Part shown: one piece after another, positions 54,599-62,269 of the stretch
Layout of the letters: the number at the start of each line of letters is the position of its first letter
How positions within the stretch are numbered: the stretch's first letter is position 1
Assembly (NCBI GenBank): GCA_963822115.1
Contig: CAWGGM010000022.1
Coordinates: 62,001-126,000, forward strand
Direction of reading: 5' to 3'
Source: CAWDXG01 sp963822115
GTDB lineage: Bacteria > Myxococcota_A > Polyangia > Polyangiales > Polyangiaceae
Length of the DNA: 64,000 nt
Program-made: the position numbers and the translations under genes
Notes under the pieces: model-generated
What the model was told of the DNA's origin: nothing
The model's database searches: none
What the model saw: the letters and a program-made list of their open reading frames with translations, nothing else

Positions 54599-55180
54599 AT
54601 GAGAACCTGGGCGGTGCTTGTGGCGACCCTGGCCGTGCTTCCGGTCCGCGCCGCACACGCCCAGTCGCGCGCGAGGGTGTTCGATCGCATCGTTGCGGTG
54701 GTCGATGGCGAGCCCATCCTGCTGTCGACGCTCAGGCGGCACGCGGCGCCTTGGCTTCACGACTCGTCGCGCATGCCGGAATTCCGGCGCCGCGAGGCGC
54801 GCCGCAAGGTCTACCGCAAGCTGCTGTCGCGTTTGATCGAGGAGCGGCTCGTCGCACGCGCTGCACGCGACTCCGGCCTGAGCATGGACCGGACGGCGGT
54901 CGATCACACCATCGACAGGATTGCGGCGCAGAACGCCATGAGTCGAAGCGACCTGCTGGCACGCGTCCGGGCCGCCGGTGTGGGCGAGGAGCAGTACCGC
55001 GCCGAGCTGCGCTCGGAGTTGCTCGAACACGACCTCTTGTGGACGTTCATGCAGAAGCGCGGTGTGCCGCTCGCGGGCAAGGGCGACAAGGAGCTTTCGC
55101 GGATCATGCAACGGGAGCGCAAGCGATGGATAGCCGACCTGCGCCGTCACGCCAGCATCCAGCAGTACTTCCGGCCGTGA
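54599..55180 (+). CDS. SurA N-terminal-domain periplasmic chaperone (no PPIase domain)
   Basis: 193 residues with signal peptide MRTWAVLVATLAVLPVRAAHA. The mature part begins RVFDRIVAVVDGEPILLSTLRR, the SurA/PpiD N-domain signature, continues KVYRKLLSRLIEERLVARAARDSGL, VDHTIDRIAAQNAMSRSDLL and EEQYRAELRSELLEHDLLWTF, and stops where a parvulin domain would begin. Likely a minimal periplasmic chaperone for outer-membrane proteins. It overlaps the POTRA-lipoprotein gene by 55 nt. Confidence 0.85.
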   Translation: MRTWAVLVATLAVLPVRAAHAQSRARVFDRIVAVVDGEPILLSTLRRHAAPWLHDSSRMPEFRRREARRKVYRKLLSRLIEERLVARAARDSGLSMDRTAVDHTIDRIAAQNAMSRSDLLARVRAAGVGEEQYRAELRSELLEHDLLWTFMQKRGVPLAGKGDKELSRIMQRERKRWIADLRRHASIQQYFRP

Positions 55181-56286
55181 TCGCGCTGGGTGCGCTGGCC
55201 GCGTGCGCTCCGGCGCGGCCGGCGGCTTCCGCGCATTCCACCGCTCGGGCCGACGACAGAACCCGGCGTGCGTTGGCCTGTGCCGCCCCCGGCCTGCCCG
55301 CACCGGACTGGTCGGACGTGCCGGAGCAGACCGTGCCGGAGGGATGGACGGCGACGCGCGTGGTCATCCGCGGTAACGGCGCCGTGCCCGCAAGGCTGGT
55401 CCGCGCCGCCATCCGCCAGAAAGCAGGGGAGCCCATCGACCCTGACGTGGTGGCCGCGGACATCCGCCGCATCTGGCGGCTCGAGGCGTTCTCCGATGTG
55501 CGCGTGGAGTTCGAGGCGGAGGGCGGCGGGACGGCGCTGGTGTACGCGCTCGAGCCGCGACGCCTGCTGGGGCGCGTCTTCTACGGCGGCGACGGAGCGG
55601 TCCGTGTCGGTGTGCATGCCGGCGACCTGTACGATCCCGCGCGCATCCAGCGTCGCGTCGGGTCGCTGGTGTCTGCGGCCCGCGCCGCTGGATATCTCGA
55701 GGCGCGTGGCGCGGTGCACGCTCGCCTGCCGGATGAAAGCACGGTCGACCTGTGCGTGGCCGTGTACCGGGGTCCGCGCTTTTTCATCGACCGCATCGTG
55801 TTCGACGGCAATCACCGGGTCGACGACGCCACGCTGCGCGCGGCCCTGCACACCGCCGACGGCAAGGTCGAAAGGCCGGGGCGTCCCTACCGGGCGGACC
55901 TGCTGCAGACCGACCGGCTCTTCTTGTCGGCCAGCTACTTCGACCGCGGGATGCTCTCGGTGCGCATCCACGCACCCCGCGCCGTGCTGGACCGCGCGCG
56001 CCACCGCGTGACCGTCCACTTCCAGGTCGATGAAGGTCCGGTCTTCCGGCTCGGAAAGCTCGCTGTGCGGGGTCGCCTGCTCACGAGCGCCGCGACCTAC
56101 CGCAAGCTGCTCGGAGTCCGATCCGGCGAAGTGTTCGACCGCTCGCGCTTCCTGGCTGGCCTCGAGCGCATCCGCGACTACCACCTGTGGCGCGGTCACG
56201 GCTCGCTCGCGGTCGAGCCCGATTCGCACCTCGACCTCGCGCGCCACACGGTGGACCTGGTGCTGAAGGTGGAGAAGGCGAAGTGA
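55126..56286 (+). CDS. Lipoprotein with POTRA repeats and no barrel
   Basis: 386 residues from ATG 55126 (GGGAG nine bases upstream). Signal peptide with lipobox LAAC. Then POTRA-type units: VVIRGNGAVPARLVRAAIRQKAGEPID with VAADIRRIWRLEAFSDVRVEFE, FIDRIVFDGNHRVDDATLRAAL with RADLLQTDRLFLSASYFDRGML, and LGKLAVRGRLLTSAATYRKLLGVRSGEVFDRSRF with LERIRDYHLWRGHG. POTRA domains belong to BamA/TamA barrels. Here the protein ends after the last one (LDLARHTVDLVLKVEKAK), so there is no barrel of its own. It probably docks substrates for outer-membrane insertion. Next gene overlaps by GTGA. Confidence 0.85.
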   Translation: MDSRPAPSRQHPAVLPAVIALGALAACAPARPAASAHSTARADDRTRRALACAAPGLPAPDWSDVPEQTVPEGWTATRVVIRGNGAVPARLVRAAIRQKAGEPIDPDVVAADIRRIWRLEAFSDVRVEFEAEGGGTALVYALEPRRLLGRVFYGGDGAVRVGVHAGDLYDPARIQRRVGSLVSAARAAGYLEARGAVHARLPDESTVDLCVAVYRGPRFFIDRIVFDGNHRVDDATLRAALHTADGKVERPGRPYRADLLQTDRLFLSASYFDRGMLSVRIHAPRAVLDRARHRVTVHFQVDEGPVFRLGKLAVRGRLLTSAATYRKLLGVRSGEVFDRSRFLAGLERIRDYHLWRGHGSLAVEPDSHLDLARHTVDLVLKVEKAK

Positions 56287-57764
56287 AGCACGCCGTGCTC
56301 GTCGTGCTGCTTGGCCTGGGCGCGTGCGCCACGCCGCCGCGCGCGAAGCACGCTGCTCTGCCCGGAGCCCGCACCGTGCAAGCGCGGCCGCACGACGAGG
56401 ACAAGCTGGGCCGCAGGATCGACGAGGCCCTCAGGCGCCGCTACACGCTGTACGACGATGCCCGCCTCGTCGGATACGTGCAGCGGGTGGGCGCTCGCGT
56501 GGCGCGGCAAACGCCGTGCGGTGCGTGCCGCTGGACCTTCCGTGTGCTCGATCTCTCGGCCGTGAACGCGTTCTCGTTTCCCGGCGGCTATGTGTACATC
56601 ACGCGCGGCATGCTGGCCGAGCTCGGCTCGGAAGCGGAGCTGGCCGCGGTGCTGGGACACGAAGTCGGGCACATCGCCGCGCATCATTCGCTCGACGAGC
56701 ACTCCTGGCTTGAAGAACAGCTCGGCGCGCCGGGTCGGGCCGAGCTGATCCACTTCTACGAGCGCTCGCGCGACAACGAGCGCGAGGCCGACCAGCTCGC
56801 GGTGGAGTACCTGGCCCGTGCGGGCTACGACCCGCACGCAATGGCGCGCATGCTCGCCGCGCTCGCCGACGTCGAGCGCGCTGAGGGCGAGCGGGATTCG
56901 ACGTCCATCTGGGACGATCACCCGGCGACGTCGGCGCGCGTGGCGCGTGCGGCGCTGTCCGCCGCTCGTTTTCCCGGCGGACTCCGCGGGCGGGCACGCT
57001 ACCTGGCCGCCATCGACGGACTCGTCGTCGGCGAGGATCCGCGCCGCGGCTACATCGCGGGTCAGCGCTTCGTGCGGCCCGACGCCGACTTCATGCTGCG
57101 GCTGCCGCACGGCTGGAAATCGAGCGTGGGCGACGGCACGCTGCTTTCATACGGGGCTACGGGCAGCGATCTGCTGTTGCTGTTCCGCACGCGTCACCGA
57201 ACGCTTGCCGGCGCGCGCGCGGCCTTCTTCGACGACGACGTGCGGCACGACGAGCTCGTGCACCGGCGGCTCGGTGGCCTACGCGCGCTGGTGCGCGCTC
57301 GTATCGCTGGCGAGAAGAAGCAGCTGGTGTTCGCGATGTTCGAGGCCGGTAGCCACGCCTTTCTGCTGCTCGGCAACGGCGATGCCGCGCGCGACGACGT
57401 GCTCGGCGGGCTCTCGCCCATTTCCGGTTGCACTCTCGCGCACGTCCGCCCTCGCCGGCTGTCGGTGACGCGGCTGGGGCGCCCTGCGACGCTGCGGCGT
57501 CTGTCAAGCGGCAAAGCCGAGCTCGCCGAGTTGGTCGAGCTGAACCACGTTTCCGCCGACAGCCGGCTGCCCGCCGGGCGATTCGTCAAGCGGATTACCC
57601 CGGGAAGCGCTAACGTGGCCGGTCGTGGAAGCGGAACACCACGACCCGTTGGTGATCGGCTGGGCGGAGCTGGTCGACATCCCGGAGTGGAACATCTCGC
57701 GCATGCGCGCCAAGATGGACACCGGGGCGCGCACCAGCGCGCTGCACGTCGAGAACATCCGTGA
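56283..57764 (+). CDS. M48 metalloprotease lipoprotein (BepA/LoiP-like), 3' end uncertain
   Basis: Signal peptide MKHAVLVVLLGLGAC with lipobox LGAC. Catalytic HEVGHIAAHH preceded by AELAAVLG, then ERSRDNEREADQLAVEYLARAGYDP (third zinc ligand in EREAD), as in periplasmic M48 proteases of the BepA type. A C-terminal region follows (VKSSELV-like repeats absent; instead LLFRTRHRTLAGARAAF, LPAGRFVKRITPG). The stated stop at 57764 makes it overlap the next gene by 140 nt. A TAA in another frame at 57611-57613 would end it cleanly, so a base may be missing near 57600. Likely role: clearing misassembled outer-membrane proteins together with its two upstream partners. Confidence 0.82.
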   Translation: MKHAVLVVLLGLGACATPPRAKHAALPGARTVQARPHDEDKLGRRIDEALRRRYTLYDDARLVGYVQRVGARVARQTPCGACRWTFRVLDLSAVNAFSFPGGYVYITRGMLAELGSEAELAAVLGHEVGHIAAHHSLDEHSWLEEQLGAPGRAELIHFYERSRDNEREADQLAVEYLARAGYDPHAMARMLAALADVERAEGERDSTSIWDDHPATSARVARAALSAARFPGGLRGRARYLAAIDGLVVGEDPRRGYIAGQRFVRPDADFMLRLPHGWKSSVGDGTLLSYGATGSDLLLLFRTRHRTLAGARAAFFDDDVRHDELVHRRLGGLRALVRARIAGEKKQLVFAMFEAGSHAFLLLGNGDAARDDVLGGLSPISGCTLAHVRPRRLSVTRLGRPATLRRLSSGKAELAELVELNHVSADSRLPAGRFVKRITPGSANVAGRGSGTPRPVGDRLGGAGRHPGVEHLAHARQDGHRGAHQRAARREHP

Positions 57765-58140
57765 AGTCGGCCACGGCCGCGTGCGCTTCGACGTCCGTCT
57801 GCATCGGAAGAAGCTCGATCGTCGCGTGACCGTGGAAGCACCGATCCTGCGGCACGGGCGCGTCAAGCCGAGCAGTGGCGACGCCCAGACGCGCATCTTC
57901 GTTCACGCGCGGCTTCGTATCGGCCCCGTCGAAAAGGACATCGAGCTGAGCCTGGTGGATCGCGGCAAGATGATCTTCCGGATGTTGATCGGTCGCTCCG
58001 CCCTGGCCCACGACTTTCTGGTCGACACCGGTCGGCGCTATCTCCTCGGCCAGCCGACGGCGGGGGCGGGCAAGAAGAAGAAGAAAATGAAGAAGCGCGC
58101 GAGGCGGAGCAGCGCACCGCCTCGGCAAGGCACAGATTGA
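57625..58140 (+). CDS. RimK-associated retropepsin-like protease (PF05618, 'ATP-dependent zinc protease')
   Basis: 171 residues from GTG 57625. Contains IGWAELVDIPEWNISRMRAKMDTGARTSALH, where DTGA is the retropepsin-type active-site motif, then RRVTVEAPILRHGRVKPSSGDAQTRIFV and FRMLIGRSALAHDFLVDTG. These small proteins are encoded next to RimK ligases and are thought to trim glutamate tails. The C-terminal tail is strongly basic (GKKKKKMKKRARR). Followed 12 nt later by the rimK gene. Confidence 0.88.
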   Translation: MEAEHHDPLVIGWAELVDIPEWNISRMRAKMDTGARTSALHVENIREVGHGRVRFDVRLHRKKLDRRVTVEAPILRHGRVKPSSGDAQTRIFVHARLRIGPVEKDIELSLVDRGKMIFRMLIGRSALAHDFLVDTGRRYLLGQPTAGAGKKKKKMKKRARRSSAPPRQGTD

Positions 58141-58152
58141 GGTGGGGCCGCC

Positions 58153-59346
58153 ATGAAGATCGCCATCCTGTCCCGAAGTCCGCGGGCCTACAGCACACGA
58201 CGGCTGCGCGAGGCATGTGTGCGTCGCGGCCACCAGGTCAAGGTGTTGAACACGTTGCGTTTCAGCATGCTGGTCGAGATGGGCGAGCCGGACCTGTTCT
58301 ACCGCTCGCGCCGGCTCAGCCGCTACGACGCGGTGATCCCCCGTATCGGCGCCTCGATCACGCACTTCGGCACGGCCGTTGTCCGCCAGTTCGAGCAGAT
58401 GGGCGTGTTCACGCTCAATTCCTCGCAGGCCATCACCGTCTCGCGCGACAAGCTGCGCTCGAGCCAGGTGCTGAGCCGCCACAACATCGGTATCCCGCCG
58501 ACCGCGTTCGTCCGTGATCGCGGCGGCGTGCTGCCGGCCATCGAACAGGTGGGCGGCGCGCCGGTCATCATCAAGCTGCTCGAAGGCACGCAGGGCATCG
58601 GTGTCATCCTGGCCGACAACAACAAGATCGCCGAGGCCATCATCGAGACGCTGCAGAGCGCCAAGCAGAACGTGCTCATCCAGAAATTCGTGAAGGAGAG
58701 CAAAGGGCGCGACATGCGCGCCTTCGTGGTGGGCGACCGCGTCGTGGCGGCCATGCGGCGTGTGGCCACCGGCGAGGAGTTCCGCAGCAATGTCCACCGC
58801 GGCGGCCGCGCTGAACCCGCCCAGCTCGATCCAGTCTACGAGCGCACGGCGATCCACGCCGCGCAGATCATGGGCCTGCGCGTTGCCGGTGTGGACATGC
58901 TGGAAGGTGCCGATGGCCCGCAGATCATGGAAGTGAACTCGTCACCCGGGCTCGAAGGCATCGAGACCACAACCGGCGTCGATGTCGCGGACAGCATCGT
59001 GGGACTGCTCGAGGAGCACGTGTTGTTCCCCGATCTCGATCTGCGCCAGCGGCTGACCTACAAGAGCGGCTACGGGGTCGCCGAGTTTCCGATCGTGAAA
59101 AGCTCGGAGCTTTCGCGCGTCACGCTTCGCGAGTCCGGCCTGCGCGATCGCGACGTGCAGGTGCTGAGCATCACCCGCGGTAGCGTGGTGCTGCCGAACC
59201 CGCGCGGCGACAGCGAGATCCTGCCGGGCGACGTCTTGCTTTGCTTTGGCAAGCTGATCACGCTCAAGGGGCTGATTCCTACCGTCGGACGCAAGCGGCG
59301 CAAGAAGAAGAGCCCGTCCGGGAAGAGCTCGAGCGCCTCGTCATGA
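58153..59346 (+). CDS. rimK: RimK-family ATP-grasp glutamate ligase with TrkA-C-like C-terminal domain
   Basis: 397 residues. N-terminal MKIAILSRSPRAYSTRRLREA, then DAVIPRIGASITHFGTAVVRQFE, KLRSSQVLSRHNIGIP, VIIKLLEGTQGIGV (ATP-binding Lys/Gly loop), VLIQKFVKESKGRDMRAFVVGDRVV, and the metal-binding EVNSSPGLEGIE of ATP-grasp enzymes. From about residue 310 there is an extra domain (SELSRVTLRESGLRDRDVQVLSITRG, LPGDVLLCFG) like RCK_C/TrkA-C, not part of standard RimK (about 300 residues). It may regulate activity by binding a small ligand. The tail is basic (GRKRRKKK). ATGA overlap with the next gene. Confidence 0.9.
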   Translation: MKIAILSRSPRAYSTRRLREACVRRGHQVKVLNTLRFSMLVEMGEPDLFYRSRRLSRYDAVIPRIGASITHFGTAVVRQFEQMGVFTLNSSQAITVSRDKLRSSQVLSRHNIGIPPTAFVRDRGGVLPAIEQVGGAPVIIKLLEGTQGIGVILADNNKIAEAIIETLQSAKQNVLIQKFVKESKGRDMRAFVVGDRVVAAMRRVATGEEFRSNVHRGGRAEPAQLDPVYERTAIHAAQIMGLRVAGVDMLEGADGPQIMEVNSSPGLEGIETTTGVDVADSIVGLLEEHVLFPDLDLRQRLTYKSGYGVAEFPIVKSSELSRVTLRESGLRDRDVQVLSITRGSVVLPNPRGDSEILPGDVLLCFGKLITLKGLIPTVGRKRRKKKSPSGKSSSASS

Positions 59347-60416
59347 GCGAGCGCGAGCCGTTCGTCATCGGCGACAGCCGCGTCAGGCGCGGCGAGACGC
59401 GGGACATCGCCCTGAAGGTCAGCGAAACGTCCATGGGCGTCCCGGTCAGCGTGCCGGTGCGCGTGGTGCGCGGCCGGCGCAAGGGTCCGCGCGTCTTCGT
59501 CACCGGCGCCGTGCATGGCGACGAGCTCAACGGAACCGGCATCATCCGTTCGCTGATGTTTCCGGATGTCGAGCTCGAAGCGGGCACAGTGATCCTGGTG
59601 CCGGTGGTCAACGTGTTCGGTTTCGAGCGACACAGCCGCTACCTGCCCGACCGCCGCGATCTGAACCGGAGCTTCCCCGGCGACCCGTCCGGCAGCCTCG
59701 CGTTCCGCTTGGCCCACGCCATCTTCACCGAGGTCATCCAGCGTTCCGACTACGGCATCGATCTGCATACCGCCGCCCACGGGCGTACCAATTTTCCGCA
59801 TGTGCGCGCCGAGCTGTCGCGTCCCGAGGTCGCAAAGCTGGCGCGCTGGTTCGGCTGCGAGGTCATCGTCGACAAGAAGGGCGACGACCACTCGCTCCGG
59901 CAGGTTGCGTGCGAGCACGGCGTACCGACCATCAACGTCGAAGCCGGCGAGGCGCTGAAGATCGAGCCGGGCGTTGTCGAGCTCGGCGTGCGCGGCGTTC
60001 GCAGCGTGCTGTCGCACCTGGGCATGGTGAGCGTGCGCCCTGGGCGCCCCGCCTACCAGACCACGATCGAGCACAGCCGCTGGGTGCGTTCGCAGTGGGG
60101 TGGGCTGCTCAGGTTCCACGTCGCTCCCGGCGCGCTCGTCGACGAGGGCACGGCGCTGGCGACCTGCGACGGCTTCTTCCGTGACGAGAGCCCGGCCGTG
60201 CGCGCGCCGGTGAGCGGGATCGTGCTCGGCATGACCACGCTGCCCGTCATCCGTCCGGGCGAGCCGGTCTGCCATCTCGGCATCCCCGATCGGCCGCTTT
60301 CCGCGATCCGCCAGCAGCTGGAAAAGGCCCCACACACGCTGCACCGCCGCGTGCAGGGCGACCTGGAGAGCGACGTGCACGTGGTCGATCCGCCGAAGAA
60401 GCGCCGCCGTCGCTAG
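59343..60416 (+). CDS. Succinylglutamate desuccinylase/aspartoacylase-family zinc hydrolase (AstE/M14-like)
   Basis: 357 residues. Zinc-binding motif VTGAVHGDELNGTGI, DRRDLNRSFPGDPSGS and IDLHTAAHGRTNFPHVRAE match the AstE/ASPA family of carboxypeptidase-like deacylases. Glu in INVEAGEALK is the likely catalytic base. A C-terminal domain (FHVAPGALVDEGTALATCDGFF, PVSGIVLGMTTLPVI) has the lipoyl-like strand fold often attached to this family. The tail ends PPKKRRRR. With the retropepsin-like protease and RimK it forms a three-gene operon that likely adds and removes amino-acid tails. Confidence 0.9.
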   Translation: MSEREPFVIGDSRVRRGETRDIALKVSETSMGVPVSVPVRVVRGRRKGPRVFVTGAVHGDELNGTGIIRSLMFPDVELEAGTVILVPVVNVFGFERHSRYLPDRRDLNRSFPGDPSGSLAFRLAHAIFTEVIQRSDYGIDLHTAAHGRTNFPHVRAELSRPEVAKLARWFGCEVIVDKKGDDHSLRQVACEHGVPTINVEAGEALKIEPGVVELGVRGVRSVLSHLGMVSVRPGRPAYQTTIEHSRWVRSQWGGLLRFHVAPGALVDEGTALATCDGFFRDESPAVRAPVSGIVLGMTTLPVIRPGEPVCHLGIPDRPLSAIRQQLEKAPHTLHRRVQGDLESDVHVVDPPKKRRRR

Positions 60417-60589
60417 CCGCGCTTCTGCGGACAGCCGCCGGTAATCATAGACAAATTGCCATAATCTCCGGCCCGGGAGATCGACTGGTGGGGCCGCGCG
60501 TACAACCAGAAGCGCGCTCCGGTGTGTAAGGCCCGGGGGCGACTTTCGTTTGGATGGAGTCCGGCGGGCGTGTCCCGGGGAGCGACGAG

Positions 60590-62062
60590 ATGAAGGTCCG
60601 GAGTGTAGGTATCCTGGCGGCGGCGGGAATGATGCTGACGAGCCTGACGGTGTGGTCGCTCACGCCGAAGGGCGCGAGCGTGAAGCCCGAGCCGACCACG
60701 CTCGCGACCATTGCCGGCCCAGGGCCGCTGGTGGTCGACCACGCGCGCTTCACCGCCGGCAGGACATTGATGATGGAAGGCCGGCTGGGCAACGCGCGCC
60801 TCGCCGCCAATCAGGACAACCAGACGTTCATCTCGGTCTCGGTCAAGGCCGCGGCCGACAGCGCGGCCACGACGCCATCGCCGCTCGAGCTGGCGATCGT
60901 GATCGATCGCTCCGGTTCCATGAAGGGCAAGCGGCTGCAGAATGCCGTTGCGGCGGCACAGGGTATGATCCGGCGCTTGCGCGATGGCGATGTGGTGAGC
61001 GTTATCGCCTACAACACGACGACCGAGACGCTGGTCCCGTCCACGACCATCGACGCCTCGTCGCGCGAGCGGGCCATCGCTGCGGTCAGCGGTCTGGATG
61101 CGCGCGGCGACACCTGCATCTCGTGCGGCATCGATGCTGGCATGGACATGCTGAAGCGAAGGAGCGGCATGGTCGAGCGGATGCTGCTTCTGAGTGACGG
61201 CGAAGCGACCGCGGGCGTACGCAACGTCGCAGGCTTCCGTCGCATCGCTTCGACGGTGCGGAGTCTGGGCGCGGCCATCAGCACGATCGGCGTGGATGTC
61301 GACTACAACGAGCGCGTCATGACCGCGCTGGCCCAGGAATCGAACGGCGCGCACTACTTCGTGGAAAATCCGTCCGGACTGCCACGCGTGTTCGACCAGG
61401 AGCTCTCGTCACTGGTGCACACCGTGGCCAAGGATACCAATCTGACGCTGTCGCTTGCCCCCGGGGTCGAGGTCGAGCAGGTGTTCGACCGCAGCTTCCG
61501 CCGCGATGGCAATCGCGTCGTGGTGCCGATGGGCAGCTTTGCAGCCGGCGACACCAAGACGCTGTTGGTGCGCGTGCACGTGCCGCGCGGCGCGGCCGGC
61601 GAGCGCGCGATCGCCGACGTGACGCTCGACTACGACGATCTCGACGCGCGCGCGCCGGGCAGTTGCCACGGCAGCCTGGCCACGCTGCTGGTCGACGATC
61701 CGTCGCAGGCCTCGCCGATGGATCCGCTGGTGCAGGGTCGCTTCGAGCGCAGCGAGACGGCTTCCACGCTGCGCGAGGCAAACCAGCTGTTTGCTTCGGG
61801 CAATGCCGAGGAGGCGAAGCGCAAGCTGGCCAAGCGCCTGGATGCCGTGCGCCACCATCGCGCCGTGGCGGAAAAGGCGGCTCCGAAGCCACGCAAGAAG
61901 GAAGTGGCCGCGGACTTCGAGCGCCAGGCCGCTGTGCTTGGGCAGGCGGAGCATGGCTTTGCGGCGCCAGCTGCAGCGGCGGCGCCCGCTCCCGCGAAGT
62001 CGCGCGCCGGCAAGGCCCAGGTCCGCCAGAACGCCGCCGATGCGTTCGATCTCGCACGCTAG
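60590..62062 (+). CDS. Membrane-anchored von Willebrand A domain protein
   Basis: 490 residues from ATG 60590 (GGGGAG six bases upstream); an upstream in-frame ATG at 60554 is less likely. N-terminal hydrophobic segment (VGILAAAGMMLTSLTVWSL) as a signal anchor. VWA domain from about 95 with intact MIDAS DRSGSMKGKRL, then SCGIDAGMDML and LLLSDGEATAGV. A beta-rich domain follows, and a Lys/Ala-rich C-terminal coil. Probably periplasmic, binding a partner through the metal site. It precedes another VWA/VIT protein on the same strand. Confidence 0.85.
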   Translation: MKVRSVGILAAAGMMLTSLTVWSLTPKGASVKPEPTTLATIAGPGPLVVDHARFTAGRTLMMEGRLGNARLAANQDNQTFISVSVKAAADSAATTPSPLELAIVIDRSGSMKGKRLQNAVAAAQGMIRRLRDGDVVSVIAYNTTTETLVPSTTIDASSRERAIAAVSGLDARGDTCISCGIDAGMDMLKRRSGMVERMLLLSDGEATAGVRNVAGFRRIASTVRSLGAAISTIGVDVDYNERVMTALAQESNGAHYFVENPSGLPRVFDQELSSLVHTVAKDTNLTLSLAPGVEVEQVFDRSFRRDGNRVVVPMGSFAAGDTKTLLVRVHVPRGAAGERAIADVTLDYDDLDARAPGSCHGSLATLLVDDPSQASPMDPLVQGRFERSETASTLREANQLFASGNAEEAKRKLAKRLDAVRHHRAVAEKAAPKPRKKEVAADFERQAAVLGQAEHGFAAPAAAAAPAPAKSRAGKAQVRQNAADAFDLAR

Positions 62063-62269
62063 CGCCGTAGCACCGACAAGCTGCAAGACGCGGCGCCGCG
62101 CCCGATTGTGGGGGTGCGGGCGCCGCGTGACGCGCGTCAGCGCTCACTTGCGGTCGCAGGCACTTTCGGCGGAACATCCAGAGCGAGCGGGTACTCGAAA
62201 GGGGAGACACGCGTGCGCTCTGGCGCCCAAGGAATAGAGCGCGTGCGAGTCGGACAGGCGGAGGATGAC

